A stretch of 61,267 nt of DNA, from the NCBI GenBank assembly GCA_019057775.1, contig JAHLWT010000308.1, positions 1-61,267 on the forward strand, written 5' to 3'. The DNA is from Promethearchaeota archaeon (GTDB lineage Archaea; Asgardarchaeota; Lokiarchaeia; Sigynarchaeales; SOKP01). The translations under genes were made by a program, and so were the position numbers. Positions within the stretch are counted from its first letter, which is position 1; each line of letters starts with the position of its first letter. The notes below the pieces were generated by a model. That model was not told the origin of the DNA. It ran no database searches and saw nothing but the letters and a program-made list of their open reading frames with translations. Below, piece by piece: positions 36,163 through 45,286 of the stretch.

Positions 36163-36543
36163 GTGAGTAATAGTAAATTTCAAAAAACTTATATGGAATT
36201 TATTCAATTTTTACTCATAAGGAAGGAAAAACCTAAAACTAAATTTTCTGAATTATACATGTCTGAAACGGAAGATTCTCCAAAAACAGGATTCGAGAAA
36301 ATAATAGATTATTTTAATGAAAAGCTTGATATACATCACCCTATAGCTATAGCAAAAGTTGTAGAAGATACTGGCTTCTCCTGGAGTTTTATTAAAAAAA
36401 CTTTAGCAAAAATAAAGGAGGAATATGACGGTTTTCATTTCGAGAAGTCGGGAAATACTTGGATTACTTGGAAAGATAGAGATCATATAATTAAAAAACT
36501 TGATGAAACTTGTTCTCGTTTGTTAAATGAAAATGAATGTTAA
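36163..36543 (+). CDS. Small winged-helix-like protein
   Basis: The 126-residue protein begins with GTG, 24 bases after the hydroxyacyl-CoA dehydrogenase stop. Its second half has a helix-turn-helix-like order (HHPIAIAKVVEDTGFSWSFIKKTLAKIKEEYDG) followed by a short two-strand wing (FHFEKSGNTWITWK), as in winged-helix DNA-binding domains. The first part is a basic helix of unclear role. I do not recognise a family. It may regulate the upstream gene or simply share its transcript. Confidence 0.6.
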   Translation: MSNSKFQKTYMEFIQFLLIRKEKPKTKFSELYMSETEDSPKTGFEKIIDYFNEKLDIHHPIAIAKVVEDTGFSWSFIKKTLAKIKEEYDGFHFEKSGNTWITWKDRDHIIKKLDETCSRLLNENEC

Positions 36544-36573
36544 TTAATAATGTATCTGAGTTAAAAAATATCC

Positions 36574-36694
36574 TTATTTCTTTTTCAATTCTTTAATTTC
36601 ATCAAGGAGTTTTTGTGAATAATCTGCCCATTTCTTTTTTGTATCAAATTCACAGAAACAAGATTTTGTAGAAAGTTCCCTCTTAACTTTTCAT
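36574..36694 (-). pseudogene. Frameshifted small ORF, possible remnant or assembly error
   Basis: On the minus strand a frame reads KVKRELSTKSCFCEF and continues to the stop at 36574-36576, ending DEIKELKKK. It has an ATG (36694) one base out of frame, across a run of four A. Removing one A would give an intact protein of about 39 residues. A longer upstream part reads well in a third frame. The CExxT..W pattern loosely resembles the small cysteine protein at 39729-39899. It may be a decayed gene or a sequencing indel. Confidence 0.35.
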
Positions 36695-36717
36695 GCTTAT
36701 TTTTCCATTTCCTAAAA

Positions 36718-36735
36718 GTGCTTATTCTTAAGCAC
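36718..36735. repeat. Perfect 7-bp inverted repeat
   Basis: GTGCTTA and TAAGCAC flank a four-base loop (TTCT) in the gene-poor stretch between the winged-helix gene and the GNAT gene. It could form a stem in RNA on either strand, downstream of the end of the minus-strand GNAT gene (36770). It may be the terminator hairpin of that gene or chance. Confidence 0.35.
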
Positions 36736-36769
36736 TCCTCAATTTTTACTCTAATTTATATCCCCTGCC

Positions 36770-37540
36770 TTATTTTTTCATGTAATAATAGCTATAAATC
36801 TTTTTCATTCCAAGATGATGATATAGGGTTAATGCTCCCAAATTTTCAGTTTCGACTTGTAGCCAAATAAAATTCACACCATTGGGTACAGCCCATTCAG
36901 AAATTAATTTTAAAAAAGCAGATGTAGCTATTTTTTGTCTTCTATAATCCGGATGGACTAACACATCTCCAAGATAAAGAAATCCTTGCGGATTTAATAC
37001 TGCCATGAGACTTCCAACTACTTCGTCTTGAGTTCTAGCTATAATAAATAATTTTTTTGGAATAATCATTCTTTTAGTTATTTTATCAATAATAGCCTGT
37101 TCTTTCTCATTTCTTCTTGAAAATCGAGCTAGAAAGTCCGAAAATTCTTTAACGCGCATGTCATGAAACTCATAATTAAACTCATTGTTTATCTTAGCCA
37201 TTTTAATCTCTTGTAAACTTATACCTAAAGCATTAGTAGAGTCAAAAGTATGATATCCCCGATTAATTAACTTAACCTTAAGGTTCTTTGGTTCATGAAA
37301 TTCATGCATAGTGAAGATTGGTGGTAGATTATAAACTCCGTATGCTTGTTCAACAATTTTAATATCTTCATCTAATGTTTTCTGACTTCCAGTATACCTT
37401 AGGGGAAAAACCGAATTGGCTCGCGAGGTAACCCCCTCATTAAAGCGTAATATCCATCCATTTAAAAAATAATAATGATGTGCTGGCCAAGAATTCATTA
37501 AAAATTCTTGATAGCGCTTAATTTTCTTTCTTGGTTTCAT
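36770..37540 (-). CDS. GNAT family N-acetyltransferase
   Basis: The 256-residue protein has an N-terminal domain (FLNGWILRFNEGVTSRANSVFPL, about residues 25-50) and a C-terminal GNAT core with YLGDVLVHPDYRRQKIATSAFLKLI (about 190-213), the acetyl-CoA loop, and ENLGALTLYHHLGMKK near the end. The two-part arrangement with GWxxRFxxGxxxRANSVxPL is typical of a GNAT subfamily that acts on small amines or amino acids. ATG at 37540 is preferred over TTG at 37549. The substrate is unknown. The gene faces the exported peptidase on the other strand. Confidence 0.88.
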   Translation of the reverse strand: MKPRKKIKRYQEFLMNSWPAHHYYFLNGWILRFNEGVTSRANSVFPLRYTGSQKTLDEDIKIVEQAYGVYNLPPIFTMHEFHEPKNLKVKLINRGYHTFDSTNALGISLQEIKMAKINNEFNYEFHDMRVKEFSDFLARFSRRNEKEQAIIDKITKRMIIPKKLFIIARTQDEVVGSLMAVLNPQGFLYLGDVLVHPDYRRQKIATSAFLKLISEWAVPNGVNFIWLQVETENLGALTLYHHLGMKKIYSYYYMKK

Positions 37541-37730
37541 ATCTATCAATTATATGAAAAAATCGGTATAATTTTAAATTTCCTACAGAGACAAAGATAG
37601 GAATTAGATAATCTTTCTAATTTTAATTTTATAAAAATGGGACGATCAAAGTTTAATATAACTTTTTATACATTGATGTGATAAAAACATCTTAAATATC
37701 AATAAAATAGAAAAAAAATTGAAAATAATT

Positions 37731-39698
37731 ATGAACTTAAAATCAAAACATCTTGCTTTATTTGCAGTGGCTATATTAACTGCATCTTTCTTTATAGGCA
37801 ATATAATTTCTCTAAGTGGAAATCATATCACCAGTATCAATGAAGAAGGCAATTTGGTTACTCCGCCTTTTACATCAGATTATGAAGATTTCATATTAGG
37901 TAATTTTTCTGGTTATGAATATTCTTCCTATAATCTTTCAGTGTATTTAGACGAAGATAGTTCTACGGTGACCGGGAATTTAACTGTTGTTTATTATAAT
38001 GATGATCCAGTTAATTTTACTCAAATACCTTTTCATATTTATCCCTCTGGGATGGAATATGAAAATCGACCTGGATATATTGAAATAATCAATGTTACAA
38101 CTCTAATGGATCCAAAAGAAGCCTTAGAATACGATGTTTATAATAGTAATCAGCTAATGTGGGTGAATTTAACAGAAACTTTAGAGCCTGGAAATCGGAC
38201 TACATTCATCATATCATTTAATACTACTCTTCCTGACGGAGGTATAGATCGAGCAAATGAGTATGGTTGGGATAATAACCGAACTCGTATATTCAAGTTC
38301 GCGAATAGTTATCCTCAACCATGTGTGTATGATAAATATGACGGGTGGAATATTGATCCTTATCTCTTGGTCGGTGACCCATTCTATTTTGATATGGCGT
38401 ATTACGATTTTATTATCAATGTACCGGTGAATATGACTGTAGCCGCTACAGGAGAGTTATTAGAAAATAGAACTATAGGTGATAGAACCATTCATCATTA
38501 CAATCCTAAACTTCCAGTTCGAGAGGTGACCTTTTCAGCATCTTGTTATTTTGTAGTACAGTCCAACTTCGTAGAAGGCCCAAATGTCACAATTTCCACA
38601 TATTACCTTGAAAAATCCGCTTGGTTATGGGAAGATTTTGCTATTACTGTCTTGGGTAATGCTTGGGGTCTATTTTCTAGTGTATTTGGAAATTATACAT
38701 ATCCTACGCTAAATATTGTCCAAGAATACACTCACCATGGAGGTATGGAATATCCTTGTCAAGTCTATGTTTCCGAAGCAGCAGATAGTTATATATATCC
38801 GGAGAGATATCTCGAGAATGTTGGAGTCCATGAAATTGCTCATCAATGGTTTTACAATCTTGTCGGGTTTGACCAAGTTGACTGGGGCTTTTTAGATGAG
38901 GGAATTGTATGTTGGCTAACGGATTGGTATAAAGAGATTTTCCATCCAGATTGGTTTATTTTTGAACCTTATTGGATCTTAACCGATTATGTATGGTATT
39001 ATTCATTAGAATATGGGTTGCCAAATAAGATTAATCAGTCTATTCCTGATTGTTTTGTTAGTGGTACCGATTACTGGTACACGGCATATAGGAAAGCACC
39101 AGTAGTTCTTGAGAATTTTCGGCGCATGATGGGTATAGAGACCTTACTATATGGGCTACGCATTTTTACACATGAGCATTTCTTTGGCATTGCTACATTA
39201 GAAGATTTCCAACAAGCTCTTGAAACCGCTGCTGGAGAATCTCTTGATTGGTTCTTTTTGCCATGGTTTAATAATCCTTACCTTCCTAAATACAATTTTG
39301 CTGATATAATATATGACGCTCAGAGTAAAACTATAAACATTACAATTGAAGATGTGAACGAAGATATTAACCCTTACACCTATTCACAACTAATTCCAAT
39401 TGAAATTTATAGTAGCAGGTCAAATCTAGAATATAATGGCACTAAATGGATTAATAGTACAACAACGTTGATTATACCTATCGAAAAAAAACCTGTACGC
39501 GTAGTACTAGATTACTCTGACAATATACCTGTCCAACTTTCTTATCCTTTGGTATACTATTTAGAAACTACTGATATCACCATAATAGATGGACAGCAAC
39601 AAGCTATTCATAGTTATAATATTCTAATCACTGTTATGGTTTTTAGTTTCTTCGGATTAATAATGATCTCTAAGAAACATCGAAAAAATTACAAATAA
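37731..39698 (+). CDS. Membrane-anchored exported M1-family (gluzincin) peptidase
   Basis: The 655-residue protein (from ATG 37731; TTG 37719 is less likely) has an N-terminal signal/anchor (about 6-27), a beta-rich part (30-290) with many N-glycosylation sequons, and an M1-type catalytic domain. The zinc site is HEIAHQWFYN (H367, E368, H371) with the third ligand in FLDEGIVCW (E390), at the exact HExxH-x18-E spacing. The exopeptidase motif reads GGMEY (337-341) in place of the usual GAMEN. A membrane segment near the end (ILITVMVFSFFGLIMI) is followed by a basic tail. It should degrade peptides outside the cell. Confidence 0.88.
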   Translation: MNLKSKHLALFAVAILTASFFIGNIISLSGNHITSINEEGNLVTPPFTSDYEDFILGNFSGYEYSSYNLSVYLDEDSSTVTGNLTVVYYNDDPVNFTQIPFHIYPSGMEYENRPGYIEIINVTTLMDPKEALEYDVYNSNQLMWVNLTETLEPGNRTTFIISFNTTLPDGGIDRANEYGWDNNRTRIFKFANSYPQPCVYDKYDGWNIDPYLLVGDPFYFDMAYYDFIINVPVNMTVAATGELLENRTIGDRTIHHYNPKLPVREVTFSASCYFVVQSNFVEGPNVTISTYYLEKSAWLWEDFAITVLGNAWGLFSSVFGNYTYPTLNIVQEYTHHGGMEYPCQVYVSEAADSYIYPERYLENVGVHEIAHQWFYNLVGFDQVDWGFLDEGIVCWLTDWYKEIFHPDWFIFEPYWILTDYVWYYSLEYGLPNKINQSIPDCFVSGTDYWYTAYRKAPVVLENFRRMMGIETLLYGLRIFTHEHFFGIATLEDFQQALETAAGESLDWFFLPWFNNPYLPKYNFADIIYDAQSKTINITIEDVNEDINPYTYSQLIPIEIYSSRSNLEYNGTKWINSTTTLIIPIEKKPVRVVLDYSDNIPVQLSYPLVYYLETTDITIIDGQQQAIHSYNILITVMVFSFFGLIMISKKHRKNYK

Positions 39699-39721
39699 TA
39701 TGAATTAAAATTATTTCTAAC

Positions 39722-39730
39722 TTTTTTTTT
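39722..39730 (+). terminator. T-run after the M1-like peptidase gene
   Basis: Nine T residues lie about 24 bases after the stop codon and before the convergent small gene. This fits an archaeal oligo-T terminator. Confidence 0.45.
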
Positions 39731-39899
39731 ATAGTTTTTTTAGTGATTCTAGTTTATTTTGAATGTGTTTAATTAAATTTACTAACTCCTCAAGTGTACA
39801 TCTGTCAATTAAATCCAACAAATTTTCTGACCAAGTTTCTGTACACTGCTCACATTCAAATACAAAATCGAGATCTTGTTTTTTTTCTTCACTACTCAT
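39729..39899 (-). CDS. Small cysteine-containing protein (56 aa)
   Basis: A short gene with ATG at 39899 and TAA at 39729. A strong ribosome binding site, GAGGTGA, lies about five bases upstream of the ATG. The product starts MSSEEKKQDLDFVFECEQC and has a CxxC (C16, C19), a tryptophan at 23, a third cysteine at 34, and an amphipathic helical C-terminus (LEELVNLIKHIQNKLESLKKL). It could bind zinc or pair with another protein. It is downstream of a radical SAM/SPASM gene on the same strand, with a 197-base gap. The pair might be a maturase and a substrate, but the sequence lacks the usual RiPP leader and core features. Confidence 0.7.
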   Translation of the reverse strand: MSSEEKKQDLDFVFECEQCTETWSENLLDLIDRCTLEELVNLIKHIQNKLESLKKL

Positions 39900-40096
39900 A
39901 AACTCACCTCTTTACTGTTTATTATTATTAACTATATATATACAGCAATACTGACTAACTGAAAATTCGTGCAATTTAGATTCCATACTATTTTTCTATA
40001 GGAAGCAATTTAAACTGCTGAAATTTTTAAAATATTTTTTTTTAAAATTATAAAAAACCATTATTTATAAATAAAAAATACAAGAAATAGCGATGA

Positions 40097-41209
40097 TTAA
40101 GTCTTTACTTTTTTGATCTTACTTAGCTTTTTGCCAGATAAATATAAAATGCAGCACCCGGGGCAGATTGGCATGAAACTATTATTTTTCATGTATTCTC
40201 GAAATTTATTGTATTTTTCACTGTTCCAAATCTCTGTAAAACTATTCTCATGTAGATTTCCCATAACAAGATCATAAAAAACATGACAAGGGGCTATATC
40301 CCCATTCACAACAACATCTGCCGCGAACCATGGAACTAAACAACTTTTATATAAATCATCCATCCCATTCCAGTTTGCCTGAATGTAAGCATTAAGATTT
40401 TTGTTAGTGAATGTTGGAGGGAGTAAAAGAATATTTTTCTTTAATTTCCTGAAATTTTTTCTTACTTCATTTACCTGATGGGTTAATTCATTAATATCAA
40501 TGTTCCCAAAATCCACTGTATTTCTAATCATTCCACGCCAGTATAAATCGTTAGAAATATCAAATTCAGATTTAAGAAATTTTGCATAAGAATTGCCCAT
40601 CTCCATGGTTAGAAAATTTTCCATTTGGATTGTGATCCAGTCAATTTCGGATAAATTCAAATCATTAATAAATAGTTCTCTAATTGAATCATAGTTATTC
40701 GGTGTAACTGTGTAAATGATACTAATTATCGGATTTTTTACCTTATGAATTCTTTTTTCTTCGTATAAAGCTTTAATCCCTTCAACTGCTTTATCAAAAC
40801 TACCCCTTCCTCTCTGCATGTCATTTATTTCTCGAGTTCCATCAATAGACACCCTAACAGAATCGAATCCCGTTTGAACAAGCATCCGAGCTTTTTTGGT
40901 TAGTAATGTTCCATTAGTTGGCATATCAATTTGAGAACCATTATTCTTAATTTCAACAATTAGGTCATCAATGTTGGAATATAATAACGGCTCGCCACCA
41001 AATAAACTGTAGAAAGGGGCTACATGGGCTAATTCATGAATTAGTTTGGTTACCATCTCAAAGTTAATCTCTAAGAGGTTTTGTTTTTTAATTTTGTTAG
41101 AGAAACTACCTTTTTCTCCCCAAAAATAGCACATTTTGCATCTAAGATTACAGGCTTCAGTTAAATGAAGTACGATATTGCGAGGTAAATTTAAATTGTT
41201 CAAACCCAT
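40097..41209 (-). CDS. Radical SAM protein with SPASM domain
   Basis: The 370-residue protein has the radical SAM cluster in LTEACNLRCKMCYFWG (C20, C24, C27 from the ATG at 41209), a SAM-binding GGEPLLY stretch, and a C-terminal SPASM region with several cysteines (CLVPWFAADVVVNGDIAPC, then ICPGCCILY). SPASM enzymes bind auxiliary iron-sulfur clusters and modify peptides, heme-related molecules or small metabolites. ATG at 41209 is preferred over GTG at 41218, since GGTGGT sits just upstream as a ribosome binding site. It diverges from the FrhB-like gene; a small Cys-containing gene lies downstream. The product is unknown. Confidence 0.88.
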   Translation of the reverse strand: MGLNNLNLPRNIVLHLTEACNLRCKMCYFWGEKGSFSNKIKKQNLLEINFEMVTKLIHELAHVAPFYSLFGGEPLLYSNIDDLIVEIKNNGSQIDMPTNGTLLTKKARMLVQTGFDSVRVSIDGTREINDMQRGRGSFDKAVEGIKALYEEKRIHKVKNPIISIIYTVTPNNYDSIRELFINDLNLSEIDWITIQMENFLTMEMGNSYAKFLKSEFDISNDLYWRGMIRNTVDFGNIDINELTHQVNEVRKNFRKLKKNILLLPPTFTNKNLNAYIQANWNGMDDLYKSCLVPWFAADVVVNGDIAPCHVFYDLVMGNLHENSFTEIWNSEKYNKFREYMKNNSFMPICPGCCILYLSGKKLSKIKKVKT

Positions 41210-41369
41210 AGATACCACCAGAAATCCTTTATGTATTCATTATTTGAAGCAAAATATTTCTTAGTGTGAAACTTCATCCTAGATTAATACACCTTTAAAT
41301 GAGATGTAGAATTCTATAACTCAATAATTTTAACTGTTTTATAATTAAAAAAGTTAGTGTTCAAAACTA

Positions 41370-42314
41370 ATGAAAATAGAAAAATCTAGTCAAGAACTCG
41401 AAAATGAAGTAATTTACGCAGGATTATGTATCCACTGTGGAAGTTGCAACGCTTTCTGTCCGCACATGGATTTTAATCACGCCAATGGAGAAGCCTATGT
41501 TGTAGATGAATGTGCTGAGACAGTTGGATTGTGTTATAATGCGTGTCCAAGAAGTTTTCTGCCAATCTCTGAAATTGAGATGAAATTATTTGGGAAAACC
41601 CGGGTTGATTTAGCTGTTGGTGTATACACTGATATAATTCAAGTTAAATCAAAGAATGAGGAAGATATGTTAACTAATCTGGTTTCTGCCGCTTTTGAAT
41701 CTGGAATTGTAAAGCATATGGTTCTTGGTGAGTCCAAAAGTAAAAAACCTCCTGTAGCATTTCCAGTCGTTGTAGACAATCCCGATGAGGCCAAAAAATA
41801 TATTCCTAAATCTACAATGGAGAATGCTGGCCCATTAGTCACCGGTATTGGAATTGCATATAAAGATTATAAACGTGATATTGGAATTCTTGCTAATCCG
41901 TGTCACATTCAAGGTCTTGCCAAAATATTAACGTCAGATTTTAATACAGGAGCAGAAAGAACGTCCCTCCGTATCGCTTATGCCTGCTCATCAGGAGGAA
42001 TGGCTGGTTGTAAATTTTGCACTGATTTCTCAGGAGAATTTTCAGATATTTCTTACTCCCCTTGGGGTGCTCCTAAAGGATCAGGTGAATCCTTCTTAAT
42101 TATTAGAACTGAAGCTGGACAAAAAGTAGTTGATACAGCAGTTAATAATAAATTGATTGAAATCACTGACCCAAATCCTGATTTATCTGAAATGAAGAGG
42201 TTTTTAAACAAAAAACGTAAAAAAAATTTCTTAACTCTTCTTGGTAAAGGATTAATCAATGCTAAATATCTAAATCTTAACGTTGATGAGTTAAAAGATA
42301 TTTTACAAGATTGA
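41370..42314 (+). CDS. F420 hydrogenase/dehydrogenase beta-subunit (FrhB/FpoF-like) protein
   Basis: The 314-residue protein has two iron-sulfur segments at the N-terminus (LCIHCGSCNAFCPH with C20, C23, C26, C30; then CAETVGLCYNACPR with C48, C55, C59) and a FrhB-type domain with PVVVDNPDEA, ANPCHIQGLAKI, and CSSGGMAGCKFCTDFSGEFSDISYSPWGAP. FrhB-like proteins bind FAD and move electrons between coenzyme F420 and ferredoxin or partner enzymes. It is a single gene here, not next to hydrogenase subunits. It may supply or oxidise F420H2 used by Mtd, which is an inference. Confidence 0.85.
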   Translation: MKIEKSSQELENEVIYAGLCIHCGSCNAFCPHMDFNHANGEAYVVDECAETVGLCYNACPRSFLPISEIEMKLFGKTRVDLAVGVYTDIIQVKSKNEEDMLTNLVSAAFESGIVKHMVLGESKSKKPPVAFPVVVDNPDEAKKYIPKSTMENAGPLVTGIGIAYKDYKRDIGILANPCHIQGLAKILTSDFNTGAERTSLRIAYACSSGGMAGCKFCTDFSGEFSDISYSPWGAPKGSGESFLIIRTEAGQKVVDTAVNNKLIEITDPNPDLSEMKRFLNKKRKKNFLTLLGKGLINAKYLNLNVDELKDILQD

Positions 42315-42969
42315 ATTAATCAAATTCTTAATTCTTTTTAATTATTTTTTTAATATTAATCATTTGAACTAGTATCATAATTTTGAAGTTTAAGATTGTC
42401 TGAAGGTAAAAATAGAAAAAGAGCAGAGAATATAAAGCGATTAATATAAAACCACCAAAAATTAAGATATTATTACATTTTTCTTATAAAAGTTCACCGA
42501 ATTCCAAATTACATGTTTATAGTTAATCTTTTAAAAATTAGATCATATTTATTAAAATAATTTATTTAGTCAACTATTTATCTAATTGATTAAATAATCG
42601 ACTTATTTTCTTTAATTGGAATAGTCATGTTTATAAATAAAGTGTTTTATAATATATTTACACTTAAAGTATGACTTGAATCACTAAATTTGAAGATCTC
42701 ATGTTAAATTTTTATCTCTTATAGTAAAAATATATCTTAGGAAAATTTAACAAACAATTTAGCAATTCTAGACATTACCACGTATTATTGATCACTATAT
42801 ACAATTGTTTAGATGATTGATAATTTCATATATAAAAAAATTATTTGCTATAAAAATCAATACTCTAATATATTTGTTGGTATAGAAGAGAGAGTTAGGA
42901 ATAAATACAATTTAAAAAATTTTGTAGGAAAAAAGTTAATTCTATTGAAAACTAAGGGGTAAATTTTTT
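42315..42969. other. Long AT-rich spacer (655 bp) without a gene
   Basis: I see no coding frame, tRNA or obvious repeat. The last part should hold the promoter of the AlaDH-like gene; TATATAAAAAAAT near 42830 is a candidate TATA, and AAGGGGT lies about nine bases before its ATG as a ribosome binding site. The rest is featureless to my eye and could hold a small RNA. Confidence 0.45.
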
Positions 42970-43950
42970 ATGAGAATTGGAATTGCTGCGGAAAATAGAC
43001 CAAAAGAAAAGAGAGTCATTTTAAGACCACAAGAACTCAAAGAGCTTTCTAAAAAACATGATGTTTTAGTTGAAAGTGGTGCGGGAAGAGGGATAGGAAT
43101 AGATGATTCAGAATACCAGAAAGTTGACGTTCAAGTTGTAAATAAAACTGATGTTTATGCATGCGATATTGTTGTGAGACTTAAAGAACCAGTGGAAGAA
43201 GAACTCAAGCTTATAAAGCCAGGATCAGCAATTTTTTCAATGCTTCATCTTCCTGGTAATCGCAATCTACGAGATTTATTAAAGAAGCGTAATATTTTTG
43301 CCATACCTATGGAAGAAATTAAAAATTCTTTTGGAGATCGCAAGATTGAAGCACTTCATGAAACAGGATATCTTGGTATGAAGAAAGGTTTTGAATTGTG
43401 GGTGGCTGCTCAAAGAAGAAGAAATCCACAAAAATGTGTGGTGAAAGTAATGGGTTATGGTCCTGTAGCATGGGGAGCAATAAGATTTGCTGCAAGAAAT
43501 TTTGTTTCAGTTACAGTCCTTAATAAAAAAGATTTTTATAAAATGAAGAAACATATTCCAGGAACAGATATATTAGTTAATGGGATTAACTGGCCCATGG
43601 AAAAACGTGGTAAAACAATTCTTATTACTAGAAAGATGTTAAAACTTTTTAAGTCTGGATCAGTAATACTTGATTTAATATCCAACCCTGAGGGTCAATC
43701 TCCAATTGAGACGATGCATCCGACTACTATAGATGATAATTCTTTTATTGTAAATGATGTGATCCATACTTCTTGTTGGGGGTGGCCAGGGCTTGATCCA
43801 GTGGGAATTTCAAAGCGATACAGCATCCAAGTTGCTCCGATACTTTTGGAGATTGCAGATGGAGGGTTAGACATTCTTCCTGAATATATTAGAAGTGTTA
43901 CTATAAATCCTTATAAAATAAATAAAAGTTTAGGAATAATCAAAATTTGA
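42970..43950 (+). CDS. Alanine dehydrogenase/transhydrogenase-like protein, possible opine-type synthase
   Basis: The 326-residue protein has the N-terminal AlaDH/PNT domain (MRIGIAAENRPKEKRVILRPQ) and an NAD(P)-binding turn VMGYGPVAWGAI (161-171). Residues that bind pyruvate in alanine dehydrogenase have counterparts: R15, K72 in RLKEP and H93 in SMLHLPG. At 326 residues it is shorter than alanine dehydrogenase (about 370) and nearer in size to N5-(carboxyethyl)ornithine synthase (about 313), a family member that joins pyruvate to an amino acid. The late segment (VIHTSCWGWPGLDPVGIS) is unlike AlaDH. It is followed after 71 bases by an ATP-grasp gene, so the two may build a dipeptide- or opine-like compound. 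Activity not proven. Confidence 0.72.
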   Translation: MRIGIAAENRPKEKRVILRPQELKELSKKHDVLVESGAGRGIGIDDSEYQKVDVQVVNKTDVYACDIVVRLKEPVEEELKLIKPGSAIFSMLHLPGNRNLRDLLKKRNIFAIPMEEIKNSFGDRKIEALHETGYLGMKKGFELWVAAQRRRNPQKCVVKVMGYGPVAWGAIRFAARNFVSVTVLNKKDFYKMKKHIPGTDILVNGINWPMEKRGKTILITRKMLKLFKSGSVILDLISNPEGQSPIETMHPTTIDDNSFIVNDVIHTSCWGWPGLDPVGISKRYSIQVAPILLEIADGGLDILPEYIRSVTINPYKINKSLGIIKI

Positions 43951-44021
43951 AGTTCTAACTGTGTTTGAAAGCATCGATTAAAATCATTGTTTTTAAAATA
44001 TATAATGCATAGCTGATAAAA

Positions 44022-44999
44022 GTGAGTATTAGAATTTTATTTTTAGGAAGGGAAAGTCCTTTATGGATTGGGTTGGATGAAAAACAAAGAGACGTTGAGT
44101 TTAAACGAGGTTATAGTGGTGAGATGTCCTATGTTATTGAGGTCATGAAAAAGAATAAAATTGATTTTAAAACTCATTTTTTTGAGATAGGAAATGATTT
44201 TTCCACATTATCTAACATTTTTAAAAAATCGGGCGCAAATATTGTTTTTTGTGATTTTTATAATAATTTAGCAAACAGTGGTACGAAAAAATGGATTTTC
44301 AGCGAACTTGAAAGACAAGGGATCCCCCATTATTTGAGTACTATTGATACAATGAATTTAATGTATGATAAGATTCTATGTCAAAAAAAGTTGAAAAGTT
44401 CCGGGATTGAAGTTTTGCCTTTTATGGGCGTGGGTGTAAATGATGTTGATAACTTAAATGAATTTCTAAAGACACATAAAAAAATTATTTTAAAACCAAC
44501 TCAATGTTATTCCAGTAAAGGTATAGCTGTTTTTGAAGATATTCATTTAGCAATTAATCATACTATGTTTTTAAAAGAACATTATAGTGAAGTTATTGCT
44601 GAAAAGTTTTTAGATCGTAAAAGAGAGTTTCAAATATTAATTATTGGTAAAAAACCACTAATATTTCCTGTTGAAGTAGGAATTCCATTAGGAAAAGTTT
44701 ATGATCGTGATATGAAAGAAGAGCACTATAAAAGATATGCTATAAAATCTTTAGATATTTATGATAAATTAATTAAATTGGGTAAAAAGATTTATGATAT
44801 TTTTGGGATACGCGATTTAGCGAGGATTGATGTCATTAGTAATTCTAATAATAAATTATATCCAATAGATGTTAACGATATTCCATACCTAGCTAAAATT
44901 AATCCAAATAGCGGAAAAAAGGCAAGTTTGACTCAGACTGGAAAAATTTATGGTAGATCTTATGACTCGTTAATTATGGAAGTTTTGGGTCTCTTTTAA
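44022..44999 (+). CDS. D-Ala-D-Ala-ligase-like ATP-grasp protein
   Basis: The 325-residue protein has an ATP-grasp architecture: an N-terminal Rossmann-like part (IRILFLGRESPLWIG), the central ATP-binding segment (KKIILKPTQCYSSKGIAVF), the palm part (VIAEKFLDRKREFQILIIGKKPLIFPVEVG) and the metal-binding end (LARIDVISNSNNKLYPIDVNDIPYL). It resembles D-Ala-D-Ala ligase-type enzymes that join a carboxylate to an amine, so its product may be a dipeptide or similar. The start is GTG at 44022. It lies 71 bases after the AlaDH-like gene, on the same strand, and no other biosynthetic genes follow. The substrate is unknown. Confidence 0.82.
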   Translation: MSIRILFLGRESPLWIGLDEKQRDVEFKRGYSGEMSYVIEVMKKNKIDFKTHFFEIGNDFSTLSNIFKKSGANIVFCDFYNNLANSGTKKWIFSELERQGIPHYLSTIDTMNLMYDKILCQKKLKSSGIEVLPFMGVGVNDVDNLNEFLKTHKKIILKPTQCYSSKGIAVFEDIHLAINHTMFLKEHYSEVIAEKFLDRKREFQILIIGKKPLIFPVEVGIPLGKVYDRDMKEEHYKRYAIKSLDIYDKLIKLGKKIYDIFGIRDLARIDVISNSNNKLYPIDVNDIPYLAKINPNSGKKASLTQTGKIYGRSYDSLIMEVLGLF

Positions 45000-45286
45000 G
45001 TCTTTTTTATTTCACCATTTTTTTATTTGAACCTTTTAATTTTAATTAATTGAAAGCACCAAATTGTATTTATTCAGTATCAAGCATTTTAATAATAACA
45101 ATAACATACTAAACGATATACAAGATATTTTTTTATTTTAAAGTAGTATATTCATTCACTATGAATTCTTGCACTTCCCAAAATTTTAATAATTTTTAAG
45201 TTATTTAAATTTTAAATTGGAAAGTAAAATTATTTACACTTTAAGTTTATAATAATATTAATTATAGTGTTGTAAAATTGCGGCCA

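Noticed and set aside
39763..39954. Plus-strand frame of 63 codons
   Set aside because: The opposite strand holds the 56-residue gene with a strong ribosome binding site; the plus frame looks like its antisense.
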